Assembly (NCBI GenBank): GCA_000442125.1
Contig: KE546979.1
Span: 372,001-436,000 of the forward strand
Origin: Opeltia flavorubescens
Taxonomy: Eukaryota > Ascomycota > Lecanoromycetes > Teloschistales > Teloschistaceae
DNA length: 64,000 bases
Direction of reading: 5' to 3'
A program made the translations under genes and the position numbers. Below are positions 22,331 through 33,273 of the stretch, one piece after another; position 1 is the first letter of the stretch; each line of letters begins with the position of its first letter. Under the pieces are notes generated by a model. It had not been told where the DNA came from. It saw only the letters and a list, made by a program, of their open reading frames with translations, and did not search any database.

Positions 22331-25143
22331 TCATTCCACACGCGCACCACCCTCTCTCTCAACTTGCCTCAAAAGATCATGCAGCCTTCCCATATCCACC
22401 TCCTCTCCCCTCTCACTCTCCACCGCCGCCATGAGCCTCGGTAAAAACTCATCAACCCTCTCCGGAGCAACTCCCGTACAGAGACTAACAACCTTCTTAA
22501 GCTGCTTCTCCAATTCCGAAGACTGGTTTTGCAGAGTATGTACCTGAGCATCAAGACGATCATTGTTTACCTTGTATGCTTGAGCTCTAGCTTGTAGAAC
22601 CTCTGTAGGAGGCAGAGCATCCAGGTACCGAGTCTCCGGTGACGATGAATGATCAATGGACATGGAAGAATATGAAGATTCTCTTGATGGGAGTTTTGAA
22701 GCCTCGACTTCCAGGCCTGCATCCGCTTCACCAATGGTGATGTTGGTTCTTAAATCTGGGCGATTGCCAAGGACATTCCTATATCCTTGGTTTGCACGTT
22801 GCAAGTTCGTTATTTTCATGCGGAGGTTTTTGCGCTCGTCGGATTTGCGCTGGAGCTCCTGGAGACGCTCTCGTTCCTCTGCGAGTCTGGATTTATTTTC
22901 GCGGAGGTTCTCGTGGGCCTGGTTGATAAGGACTTGTTTCTTTTGACGTTCGGCTTCGAATGCCTTTTTTGCGTCGTCCAGGAGTGTAGTCACGGCTTTT
23001 GAAAAGGTCAGTGGATTTTCCAGCCCCCCAAAAAGGCTGTAGAACTTACATTCGATGAAGCGCCGGTGGGCTTCTTCGAACTTGCTTTCACTTGCGGCCT
23101 CCTCCCTTGCAGCTTGACTGCTTGTCGGATTCGTTGACTGAGGATCCCCTCCAACACCTGGAATGTCGATGGGCCTTAAGCCATTCCGGTTCTCGATTAA
23201 AGAATCTGCTCCAATCTCGAGAAGCTGTCGCACAAAACCTCGATTACCAATCTTAGCTGCACAGTGGAGCGCAGTGTCACCAGCGATGTCTCTTGCGTTG
23301 ACCACCTCCGACATGAACTTTGCGAGACCGATAGGTCTTGCCGTATTTGAATCCTGCGTGTCTTGAGTCTCGTCGAAGGAATTTTGCTGACTGTTAGGGG
23401 CTCCACTGTTACCTACAAGATAAAGGAGTATCGTGTCCAAATAACTCCGGGTTGCGTGTGCTCGGCCCGAAATGGCTGACGAAGCCGCGATATGATGGAG
23501 GACTGTCTGACCTCGACCGTCACGGATCTCGATAGATGTTCCCAACAGCTTCAACACATCCATGAACGTGTTATTATCGAAATTATTTGTGGTTATGGCA
23601 GCACGCATCAGGGCTGTCTCGCCGCCACCGTTTAGACGGAAAATGCTGGCTCCTCTGGACACCAACGCCCGCACGACATGAATCCGGGCAAGAGTTGAAG
23701 CCCAGTGCAAAGCTGTATGTGCTGTATCGTCAATAGGAATATCCAGATCCTGGCCTGAAAGTCGTACTATGGCAGGATGGTTAGTGAAATCGGTACGGCC
23801 ATCGTCTTCGAACAGAGACAGTATCAGTTGCTTTTTCTCTCGGTCCGTGGTACTCGTGGCTGTTGGAAGGGGAGGGAGGCCAGTCTTGTGAACAGGTAAG
23901 TTGACTTGCGAATGGGGATGGAGAAAAGATCCGTTCGTGTTGGTGGGAGTGAAGTCTATTAAAGATGAGTCTTGGCCAAGGTCATAACCTCCATGGTCGT
24001 GACTCGACGATGGGCGCATACGCTTGCGCGGCGGTTCATTCGATTCGTCAGTCATCTCGAGATCCAGGAATGGCTGATTTTGCGTTCTCAACGCAGGGTC
24101 AAGATGACCAAAACTATGTTCTGAATGTATACTTTGGTTGCTTTGTTGACTGCTTGGTTGAAAAGCCGATTCTTGACTTCCAAACATTTGCTGTGAGGGT
24201 CGACGACCTTGTACTGGAGGACGGGCGCTAGCTACATTCTTATAAGTACTCGAGTGTGCTTTGTTTATTGCATTCACTGCAGTAGCAGTTGACTTTGAAA
24301 GATTTGAGAAGAAGGTCCCACCCTGGGATTGTGATGGAGGTCGACTGTTGAAAGATCCGTCCAACATATTTCTTTTGCGTTGGGCAGCCATTGCTTGATC
24401 TTTTGTTGGTGTATTTAATTGACCTTGACCTGCTGCAGTCGTTCCATCTTGACCCATGTCGTACTCCAATAATGGACGGAGAAGATCAGCCACACCATAC
24501 TGACGGCAGAAGGCCACTCCTCTGAAATAATTGATCCATGTACCTTGGTACTTTCCGTATCCGCCTTGCACCTTTTCATGATCGCCCGAAAGAATCTCTT
24601 TCTCCAATACTTTGGTCCTCTTCCCTTTATCGATCCCAGCTACTTTTAGGATTTGAGTGGCATTGAGCCATGAATCTGATCGCCTTCGCATTACCGCAAC
24701 ACCATTTACTTCCATTTCGTACACAGAGACGCTAGAGTAGACAGCCTGAAGTAAATCATTAACGAATGTGGAAAGATTATCGCCATCATTCAAAGAGAAC
24801 TTACGGTATATACCAATGGTTTATGACCGGGAGGATACTGCTGTTGTGGTATGGCTCCGTTCGTGTCATGGTAAGGTTTCGGCGGGGCTTGCTGTATGGG
24901 AATGCCATTTGGTGGAGGGTATGTGGCTGTATTGAAGGACGATATTTGATGCTGGCTTCGGGAGGCAGGCGGAGTTGGTGTCGGAGTGGATGCCATGGAG
25001 TGCCCACCATCAAATGACTGCATTGGGCCTTGGGAGAGGTGAGCACCACTGATAGACGATTCGGTACTTTCCTGAGAGAAGACAGGGGGTGGAGGTGGAG
25101 GTGGATAAGAGTGCGGAGCGGTATGTAGGAGCGATGTCGCCAT
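22331..25143 (-). CDS. MBP1: APSES DNA-binding, ankyrin-repeat cell-cycle factor (Mbp1/Res type)
   Basis: DNA-binding subunit of the MBF-type G1/S transcription complex. Exon 1 (25143-24805, 113 codons) encodes a Pro/Gln-rich leader; a phase-0 59-nt intron leads to the APSES/KilA-N domain (YEMEVNGVAVMRRRSDSWLN, then GTWINYFRGVAFCRQYGV). Next are a basic nuclear-type patch (PPRKRMRP), ankyrin repeats (TALHWASTLARIHVVRALVS; TALHCAAKIGNRGFVRQLLE) and a C-terminal coiled coil that in the family contacts Swi6-like partners. The reading frame is open from 24745 to the stop, about 917 aa. A segment at 22996-23049 has GTAAGT and AAAAG ends plus an ACTGAC branch site and is exactly 54 nt, so the spliced protein may be 899 aa. 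Confidence 0.9.
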
Positions 25144-25765
25144 GATTAGTAGAGACCGGGGGAAATTAGGGTTTTCACGGGGTGAATGGCGTGCGCAATT
25201 GTGATGCGACCAGCCTTTCGAAAGAGGCGACGACGATATTTTCCGATTGAAAACAGAAATCTTACAATATGTCCATATCGAATACAAGTCACCGGGCTAT
25301 GATTCGCACGATTTGATATTCAACCTAGACGTGTTAATGAGGGGTTCTTTCGGGTGCCATGTCGCGTCGGTTGAGTGCGGAAAGCGCGTAGTAGCGAAAC
25401 ACGTCAGCTCTTAGTCATCCGCCAAGCCTTACACTTCTGAAGCTCCCCTCTTCCGAGGGTCTGTGACAAAAGTCCTGTTTGATAGATTACTGGACTGGTT
25501 TGTATCCCATAATCGATACAACGATTCTACTGTTATGTGAAAACAGTCGACTTAAGTGCATTCAACGAACGATTTCACGTTGCTTGCTTTCCACATTCTG
25601 TGGCAGCTTGTCGTGAATTCGCCAGGCTATAAAGGTGATATCTCGTGCCAAGGCAATATCGGACAAGACTTTTGTCACCGACCCTCGTTCATTGAAGAAC
25701 TTGCGAAGAGGATAGCAATGACTGAGCTGTTCTAGTATCTGCATCTTGATCCATCTGGAGTCCGG
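25144..25765. promoter_or_regulatory. divergent promoter region, MBP1-type / LYR gene
   Basis: The flanking genes diverge over 622 bp. The minus-strand frame overlapping the LYR gene at 25562-26086 is taken as an antisense shadow. No particular element is named. Confidence 0.45.
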
Positions 25766-26884
25766 ATGCGCTGGAGCTGGAGAAGATGCTTCTCTTCGCT
25801 GCAAATCAGACCTCAAGGGAACCTCCAACCAACCAATGCAATCAATGACCACCAAGAAACCATCCTCCTCTATCGTGCCCTTCTTCGACAATGCACCTAC
25901 CTCCCAGACCCGGCTGCGCGCAAATATATGTGGATGCATGTCAGAGAACGGTTTACCGCCTACCAGCCAAAGGTCATAAAGGACGGCCAGGTCCTCCGAC
26001 GAAGGATCAACAAGAAACCACCTGCGAAAGCCTTGAAATCTGGTCGAAAGGTCCTGAAGCATTTTCAACGTGCTAATGACGGCCATCTACCAAATCTAGA
26101 AGGAATACTCAACAGGACTTACGGACGTTCAGGAAAACGGAGGCGGGAGCTGATAGCTCAACTTCAGGCGCCAGACACACTCAGCGATGAAGATGAAGTA
26201 GCTCAACTATCAGAGCAAATCTCTAAAGAGCCGCAGGGACGAGAAAAAATGCCACAGCTCAGCGATGAAGCATTAGCGTTGGTGAAGTCGCAAGCTAGAC
26301 AAGACTCTTCGCGGTTTTCCGGTCCACCGTTGAAGAGTATTCAGCCCGATGTTCCGGCCGTCAATAGCTGGGGTCGACCATTTCCTGAAAAGAGGAAGGT
26401 CAATTTCGTCAAGAAATGGTATGCGACTACTTTGGACCGTTTGATGCCTCCACTGCCTGGACCTGAATGGGAGAGATTGCACGGGCTTTCTACAGGCACT
26501 ATCCCGTGGGATGGACCCGTGGTACGGAGGAAGCTTGGAACAACCTCTGTTGTAGAACCCCGAAAGTCCTTTGATCACCTTGCTCTTGGCAATCTACCCC
26601 ACCGCCTTACTTCTAGTACTGAAAGAGTCGTGGATTACGGAAGGCATGGAGAGAACCGCACGAATCCACATGAATTGACCCCGCGCCTGATGCGAAGTTT
26701 GTGGGGTAAGGTGCTCAAGGCATGTCCGAGGCTTGATTGGAGTCTCGAGAGGAAACAATGGCTGGTGACTTGGGGTCATCGTGGCAAGAAGGCGGATCTG
26801 GTTCTCAACGGGCAAAAGGATGTTCTTGATGACTTGTTTGATGGCATTGACGAGCATGGAAAAGTAATCCAATCACATGCATGA
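25766..26884 (+). CDS. LYR-motif protein, probably mitochondrial
   Basis: Single exon, 372 aa. The start MRWSWRRCFSSLQ is Arg/Trp-rich like a mitochondrial presequence. Residues 32-45 hold the LYR tripeptide in ETILLYRALLRQC followed by YLPDPAARKYMWMHVRERF, the hallmark of the Complex1_LYR helical fold that binds acyl-ACP and helps assemble respiratory or Fe-S complexes. Beyond about residue 110 the protein is longer than classical LYRM proteins, with conserved-looking aromatic blocks (VKKWYATTLDRLMPPLP; LMRSLWGKVLKACPRLDW). The particular client complex cannot be told. It converges on the METTL16-type gene. Confidence 0.72.
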   Translation: MRWSWRRCFSSLQIRPQGNLQPTNAINDHQETILLYRALLRQCTYLPDPAARKYMWMHVRERFTAYQPKVIKDGQVLRRRINKKPPAKALKSGRKVLKHFQRANDGHLPNLEGILNRTYGRSGKRRRELIAQLQAPDTLSDEDEVAQLSEQISKEPQGREKMPQLSDEALALVKSQARQDSSRFSGPPLKSIQPDVPAVNSWGRPFPEKRKVNFVKKWYATTLDRLMPPLPGPEWERLHGLSTGTIPWDGPVVRRKLGTTSVVEPRKSFDHLALGNLPHRLTSSTERVVDYGRHGENRTNPHELTPRLMRSLWGKVLKACPRLDWSLERKQWLVTWGHRGKKADLVLNGQKDVLDDLFDGIDEHGKVIQSHA

Positions 26885-27089
26885 TGTTGACCGGAGTTTT
26901 TAAAAATGTTGTTTACTCCACGACTCTCGACTTTACATTCGGAGAGGTCAACTGCTGCTTGTCCAGCGCCGATCATCTTAAGGTACAAACAACCTATTAT
27001 ACGGGGGTCCGGGGACAGGCCGCATGACGCATTTGGGAGCGCAACACATCATCATGGTTCCCCCTTCTTTCAAAATGCCTGAAAGTCGT

Positions 27090-28944
27090 TCAATAAATTT
27101 GTCGTTTCAGCATTCCGCAGAAGCTCTCAAAAAGCACACCATCCATTCCTAGCAACCACCGAACATTCGCATCCGTACCCTCCCCCTCCCCATTCATCCT
27201 CAGCTGGATCTTGAATCCGAACGTCCACCCTTCCTCATCCTCCTCATCCACACTCCCACCATCCCCGTCCCCTCCCTCCCTCATCATCCTCCTCCTCGCA
27301 GCTCTCGACCAAACATTTCCCCTCGAAAACCCCACCCCCACCGACCTCTCCTTTCGAAAGTCCCATCTCACCCCCTCGAGATTACTCAGCACACCATTCA
27401 GCCTCCCGCCAATCTCCTCCACTCCCCTTCCTACAAGAAACACTCTCTCCGTACTCGGCGGCAACAACCTCTTCTCCACCCCCGCTCCAGTCCCCAAACC
27501 CACCCCCCTACAAACCCCCTCACTCGGCCTCCTACCCTCAAAACTCCACCCAACACCCCACCTCCTCGTCTTCTGCCCCTGCACAAACTCCTTAACAGCC
27601 CAATTCCCAATCCCCCTCGCCTTCAACTCCTCAACCACCGTAGCCACGGACGAAAGTTTCCCCAGCATGGTGGTGTACCATTGACATCTCTTGCCTAGGA
27701 TTAGGGATTCGCGGATATGGCGAGATACGAAGGAGACTTCGCCGCCGGGGGTGACCATTTCTATCTCTGAGCCGGTGCAGGCGGAGTGTGGGGGGCGGGA
27801 CTTTTGGGAGGCGGATTCGAGGAGGGAGGTTGGGGTGGGGTAGAAGGGGGGGTTGGAGAGGGTGAACGATATGCTGTTTTTTACGGGGGAGGGTTAGAAT
27901 TTTGTGGTAGGGGGAAGAGGGGGTGGTTAGTGAATGGAGGGATATGCTTGCCTTGGGATTCCGAGCTTATCGAGGGGGATTAGGGGATCTGTGTCTTTGG
28001 TGTGGAGGGGTCGGATGCGGGATTGGAGGTTGTTGGAGAGGATGTTTTGCCGGGCGTAGTGGATGTTTTTGTCGTCGATGTCTGTGAATTGGGATGTTAG
28101 TGTGGCTGGAAGATTGAAGATAGAAGAGAAGGTGATACCTGTAGCTATGAACCTCCATTTTGGACGCTGAGCACAGCCAAGAAGTGGGTAAATGCAGCTA
28201 GATCCTGTGCCTCTAAAAACCCGCGGAAGAGTCAGTACTCAGGGGTAGAAGGTTTCGTGGTCGATGGTAGCTCGGCGGGAAGGACGTGAGGACGGAAGAG
28301 AACATACATATCCAGCCCTATGATCTCCCTTTCCGGGTCGTATGCATCTCGATAGTCATCGCTCGTTGTATCTAGGAGCTCTTGGATCCAGAGAATATAA
28401 TTGAATCTTGGATGATATCTCAGCTACCAAACCCCATCGTTGGATCTTGGTTTTGAGGTAGATGACGTACCGGTTCGGCACCTATGATCAGATAACAAAT
28501 TGGATCAATGAGGTGACCGTATAACCGCAGTTTGAAATGAGAGAATAAAGCGGGACAAGGCAGAGAAGGATGAAGAAAGAAGAAAAAGTTATTTACAGGC
28601 GGACATAACCGATCATCTGGCAGTTCAATCTGAATTCCAAAGTCTCGTTTGAGAAGACTTTTCGTGAGCTGCCTAAGATACATTAGAGAAAGATCTTCTA
28701 CAACTGGGGTGAAAGTAGATTCATTTCAACTTACTTCACAGCTTGAGGGTTACTGAAATCAAGTTGGGAATTTGGTTTCAGACTGTGCGTTGTATACGTC
28801 AGGACATCCGACTACCGCCTTCCTGGAGGGCCAACTGAATCGAAGAACAATGATAGCTTACAATTTATTGAAGTCAGGGTCTTGGATAGCGAGAGCGGCG
28901 AAGTCAACGTCGTGATCGTAGATGGCTTGTGGGGCTGGATGCAT
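27090..28944 (-). CDS. METTL16-type (U6 snRNA m6A) RNA methyltransferase
   Basis: Eight exons by my reading: 28944-28862, 28782-28735, 28672-28597, 28481-28471, 28406-28308, 28212-28139, 28081-27952 and 27873-27090, with all phases consistent, product 434 aa. The family blocks appear in order: LLKRDFGIQIELPDDRLCPP, VPNRFNYILWIQELL, the SAM-binding loop DIGTGSSCIYPLLG, a DIDDKN acidic motif, and the catalytic NPPF in SFTLSNPPFYPTP. METTL16 enzymes methylate U6 snRNA and hairpins. Exon 4 is only 11 nt (residues V-P-N-R). Intron 7 (27951-27874) begins GC rather than GT (AAG|GCAAGC) and restores IPSISFTLSNPPF. Codon use of the last exon is strongly biased to C in third positions, hence the long antisense frame. 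Confidence 0.88.
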
Positions 28945-29262
28945 TGTGGAGGCAACGTAGACTTGGCTTACGTTGTATTATTTTCGTCTAAAAGCTTTAT
29001 GGATAGGGAGAGGTCACAACTGTCTTGCACTTTGAGGCGGGAAAAGTAGTCCATCAGGACCCCGACTTTTCAGTGTGTCCATGAGTATAGAAAGCTAGCA
29101 AGCGAGGAAATTCCTCGTAGACAACATCCGCTCCATAAAGGTCATAACCACGTTATGCAAATACTAATTGATGGCAACGTCAAGCTACATTGATTGATAG
29201 CGACGCTCGACTTCTCAGTCAGAACATCAGGCGTTGGAGGAAAGACGAATTGAAGACGTCCT
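28945..29262. other. spacer upstream of the METTL16-type gene
   Basis: About 318 bp between two minus-strand genes: promoter of the METTL16-type gene and 3' flank of the METTL7-like gene. No other feature seen. Confidence 0.45.
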
Positions 29263-30350
29263 TCAAGCCGCCTTGATCAGCCGCCCCTTAATACGTGGTA
29301 TCACTTGCCAGCCCTCTTCATCCGTTGGTATCTCCAAGTCCACCTTCGCCCAATTACCGGCCTCACGTAACGTTTTGGCGGTATCTCGATCTAAGTGGCA
29401 ATTGCCTAGGAGATAGGGCCAGACAAGCATATACATAGCTTGAGAGAGAAGTGATGTTAGCTTTTGATTTTGAAAGGCCCTAGTGATTGACGGAGGGCAT
29501 TGACGTACATTGCATGAAAGAGGAGATGACATCTCGGCTTTTGACATGTTCGTAAACCATCATCTGCCCACCAGACTTCAGGAGCCCGTACAAGGCTGCG
29601 ACAGTCTCCTTCTGGGCAGGAACAGAGCACAGGACCTGGATGCTGAGTACTACGTCGAAAGCTTCCCGATCAACGCCGTACTTTCGTAGGCACTCGACAT
29701 CTTCGACGCCACAGGGTACAACGGTGTAGACATCGCTCAGCCCAGCTTTCTTGACGTTTTCTCGTAATTGAGCGTGAAGGCCTTGACAGGGTTCTAGTCC
29801 GTAAATCTTCGTCACCTTCTTGGGATCGTAAAGGTGGACCTGTAATCCACTTCCGGGTCCCAGTTCAATGATGGTACCTGAAGCGGACGACATAAGTGCT
29901 TGGACGCCATCTGCTGCGTTTTCGCTGGTTAATTTGGGACCTTGTATGAGGTCAGCTAATGCTACAAACGAGCTTCGACGTTTCTCTCCTCGCTTGAGCA
30001 TTTAATCTAGGGGTGATTAAGGGATTGATGCCCCCGAATCCGGAAACATTGTCATGTGCAACAATTGAAAGGACTGGGCATATGAAACTATTAGTACGAG
30101 GTTGCATCTTACGTACCCAATGCAAGCCAAAGTCGGCTGAAGGAATGATCCGCGAACTTGGAGAAGCTCAACAGCTCTTGTGGCTTGCGCTGCACGAGCA
30201 GAAGGTCGAAAAAGGTAACCACAGCAGCTAACAGAATGGTTAACGGCGAAGGATTTAGTCATTAAACCTGTACATACAGATGACATCGGCGACGAGTATT
30301 ATCGAAGGCTTCAAGCTGCTCGAGATTCTGTTCTTGATTTGTAACGACAT
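29263..30350 (-). CDS. METTL7-like membrane-anchored SAM methyltransferase
   Basis: Four exons are proposed: 30350-30278, 30227-30117, 29940-29509 and 29438-29263, 263 aa. The N-terminus has a hydrophobic anchor (SIILVADVISAVVTFFDLLL) and then SFSRLWLALGPKL, where the G-P-K join lies exactly at the 176-nt intron 2. The class I methyltransferase motifs are TIIELGPGSGLQ, the acidic KIYGLEPC, and FDVVLSIQVLCSV. The C-terminus ends WQVIPRIKGRLIKA. METTL7 proteins in animals methylate thiols and sit on ER/lipid droplets; the substrate here is unknown. A shorter model starting at ATG 30001 is open, but it lacks the anchor and its first residues fall in what looks like the end of intron 2 (GCTGAC branch site, ACAAG acceptor). 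Confidence 0.75.
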
Positions 30351-30710
30351 CTCAGATGAAAGGCGCCGCTTCGATGATCAAGGGGGGGAAAAGGGGGTAT
30401 ACTTTGCTACACTTTGCACAGGTCCAGGATTAGGAACGGAGGATCGAAGCCACTTCGGCGAATACGAGGTATTTGTATGATGATCTTATCGCCCTTACTC
30501 AATAGCTTATTTCTCTGGTTGGTCAATGGCAATACTGAGTCACCACAGTCACAACCATGCAGGAACAATCGTATCGCTGCGAGTATCGGATCGAGCGCCT
30601 TGGCATCCCAAAATGTACGTCAATGCAGGTCGATTGAGCCGGTTCTAGCCGTCACACATCAAAAAATCCCTACAGCCCTCTCCAAAACCCCTGCACCCAA
30701 ACGCACAATA
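30351..30710. promoter_or_regulatory. divergent promoter region, METTL7-like / GNAT
   Basis: A 360-bp interval between divergently transcribed genes. It contains a G-run (ggggggg near 30381) but no element I can name. Confidence 0.4.
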
Positions 30711-31332
30711 ATGGCTTCCACGCCCCATCCCCCTCCCACCACCGCCAACGAAGCAACCGTCCGCTTTGCTACAGAATCCGGTACGGTTACCCACCCTTCC
30801 ATTCCTCCTACCTCCCGCCCACCAACAACATTGCGCAGATATCCCCACAATCCTCGCACTGATCCACGAACTCGCCGCCTACGAAAATGCCTCCGATGCC
30901 GTCTACGCCACTGAGGCCTCCCTTCAAAAGACCCTCTCGTTTTCGTCCTCCTCGTCCACCAATCCAGGCTACGCGCGCACCCTCCTAATCTTCCCCCCTC
31001 CCACCTCCACCCCCCTCGCCACACCAGAATGCGCCGGCATGGCGCTTTACTTCCACAACTACTCCACCTGGCGGGCCGCCCCAGGGATCTATCTCGAAGA
31101 CCTATTCGTACGGCCCCAGTTCCGGGGTAGGGGGTATGGGAAACGGTTATTGGGAGAATTGGCGCTGGAGACGAAGAGGGTGGGAGGGGAGAGGTTGGAA
31201 TGGAGCGTGTTGAAGTGGAATGAGCCTAGTTTGAGGTTTTATGAGGGTGTGGGCGCGAGGAGGATGGAAGGGGGGAGGGAAGGGGCGTTGGAGGAGTTGG
31301 GGAGGTGGGGGAGGGGGGTGGAGTGGAAGTGA
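30711..31332 (+). CDS. GNAT N-acetyltransferase, spermidine/thialysine (SSAT-like) type
   Basis: Exons 30711-30780 and 30839-31332 (58-nt intron, phase 1), 187 aa. The order matches SSAT-like GNATs: IPTILALIHELAAYE in helix 1, MALYFHNYSTW on the central strands, IYLEDLFVRPQFRGRGYGKR, which is the acetyl-CoA pyrophosphate loop (R-G-x-G-K), then WSVLKWNEPSLRFYEGVGA with the N and Y typical of the family. Substrate is a small amine by analogy with SSAT/thialysine acetyltransferases. The last 30 residues are Gly/Glu/Arg-rich. Confidence 0.85.
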
Positions 31333-31503
31333 TGAATAGAAGGTATTTGGATATGGGAAAAAGACGGACTGGGGTAGGTTGGCAGGTGGTGGGTTGAAAA
31401 AGTGTATTATTTGTCTGTTAATAGAAATCTTACTGATGCAAATCACTCTAAATTAAGAGAATAAAGGAAAAAAAGAAGCGCCTTCAAGTCAAAGCAAAAA
31501 ACT

Positions 31504-32552
31504 TCACAACCCGTCATCATGTTTCCAGATCTTCATCCATCTTTGATCCAGCTTTGCTCCCTCTTCATAAAATCGCAGGTCACTCGCCAACCGTATCCTC
31601 CCTAATTTATCCTCGTTCTTAGTCGCCGCATGTATCATCCATGGGTTGTGAAAGACAACATCCCCCGCCTCATAGTCGCCAACCAACCACCTGCCCACCT
31701 TCTCCTTATGCTGCTCCCGGAACTCCACCGCATCATGACTCATGAACCCATCCTTAGCCATGAACTGGTTGAATGCATCGATCCGCTCCTGTCTTGGGAG
31801 ATGCTCCGCCTTTCTCAGGAAAGCTTTCTCAAGCTCTCGACCGAGTGTCGCGCTGTTCTCTAGATACATCAAGCCTCCGCCTGCGGGCGCGCAGTCGCCA
31901 ATTGGTACCCAGGCTGTAAGGAATTCGTCTTCACCGTCACGCAGGAAGTATTGGTCGTAATGAATGCCGGTGCTTTTACTGCCAGGACAGTTGTGACGAA
32001 GCATGGCACGGTCGACGATGACTTCTTGCTTCCAGCCAGTGAAACGGCGAATGAATGAGCGGAGGGCAGGGTGAGCGAGGAAGGTGCGGTAGTTAGGGTC
32101 GGCATGGGCGGCATTGAGAAGCTGCTTTGTAGTGTCTTCCGGCAGGCCGCCAATGCCTTCATGAGCATTGGGGTCTGAGGATGGATTGAAGATTCCCTCG
32201 CGTGGAGGTCGGTCGGGGTGAAGCATGCCAGTGTGGGAGAATCGAAAGAAGTAGCTGCAGATTTGAGATGAGTCTCCATTGGTCACGGATAGTTGCGTAT
32301 CGATATGGCATACTTTTCACGCATGTCATAGACGTCGTCCCTTGGGATTACCCTCTTGACCCAAATGTACCCATCCTCCTGAAAACGTTTCCGCATCTCT
32401 TCCAATGGGGCATCTGGCTGCGTCGAACGCATCCAACCGGTGGCCGATTGATCAACATATTCTCCCTGATTCGAGCGAAGGTTCGGTAGGAAGTGTGAGC
32501 TTGTTTCCGCTGCTGGAATATTGGATGGCTGAAGTACATCAATCGACGCCAT
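31504..32552 (-). CDS. Phytanoyl-CoA dioxygenase (PhyH)-like Fe(II)/2-oxoglutarate enzyme
   Basis: Exons 32552-32314 and 32254-31504 (59-nt intron, phase 2), 329 aa. The intron join gives VYDMRENYFFRFSHTG, a common PhyH opening. The iron facial triad is visible: GIHYDQYF (His about 178, Asp about 180) and the distal His in NPWMIHAATK; the Arg that would hold 2-oxoglutarate is in LGRIRLASDLRFY. The double-stranded beta-helix strand LTAWVPIGDCAPAGGGLMYLE follows the HxD as expected. Many fungal PhyH-like proteins act in secondary metabolism or lipid breakdown; there is no biosynthetic neighbour here to choose between these. Confidence 0.85.
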
Positions 32553-33273
32553 GATCGCGAATTGAGGAAGAAAGGTTGTCTGAATTCAGCTGGTCAAATC
32601 GATGGAGGTCCCGCCTTGGGATATGCGTCGCGAGAATGCCATCTCGCTTGATTGACTGACATCATCTTGCGCAACCGATGAAGGCTGCAGCCAATCTTTT
32701 GATTGAACGAGGTAACGGTTCACAGATAGACGGCGTCTTCAGATCCTAGTGCTCGATGGAGAGGGGTTCACCTCGAGCTTTGAGTGGGGCTTTCATCTCA
32801 GCCCTGCTGTCAAATCCGGCAGGTGTAAGCGACCCTGCCTGCCTACCCCCTGGCAGCTGCACCGCGTAGACATTCACCAAAGTCAGTCGATATGCGGTTC
32901 TTGTGGATTGGCTTTGCCCAGATTTCAGCACCCGATGTTATCAGGACCATGATGACAGCTGACGCCATCGCAGATATAGACCCTAGTCAGTCGATACGAT
33001 TCAGCTTCCAAATTTCGTTGTTGGACCACGCTGTTGTGAAGGAATTTAGGAACACCTGATGACATTCGCCGAAGCCAGTCGAACAAGGTCGTTCCAGGCC
33101 CCCGATCTTTGAGCAAGGAGTTTCGAGGTGTTCGAGTCCAATCGTTCCTCTTCTGAATGTTCCAGGAGGAGCCAAATTGGCAAATCATCAGCGCGAGGAA
33201 CTGATGCCGTAGACATTCACCGAAGTCAGTCGATACAGGTCACGGCATCCTCTCATTCTCTCTACACTCTCCT
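32553..33273. repeat. spacer with four degenerate copies of a ~27-nt repeat
   Basis: Four related words lie at about 32866 (gacattcaccaaagtcagtc), 32971-32996 (tagaccctagtcagtcgata), 33061 (gacattcgccgaagccagtc) and 33209 (gacattcaccgaagtcagtc). The shared core is roughly GACATTCACCGAAGTCAGTCGATA, spaced 80-150 nt apart in one orientation; copies 1 and 4 also share the preceding cgtaga. No open reading frame explains them. The interval also holds the promoter of the PhyH-like gene. Confidence 0.6.

Noticed and set aside
25562-26086. 174-codon minus-strand frame
   Set aside because: Antisense to the LYR gene for much of its length and without recognisable features.
27211-27684. 157-codon plus-strand frame antisense to the METTL16-type gene
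   Set aside because: Pro/Ser/Leu-rich shadow created by the C-biased third positions of the last METTL16 exon; no domain.
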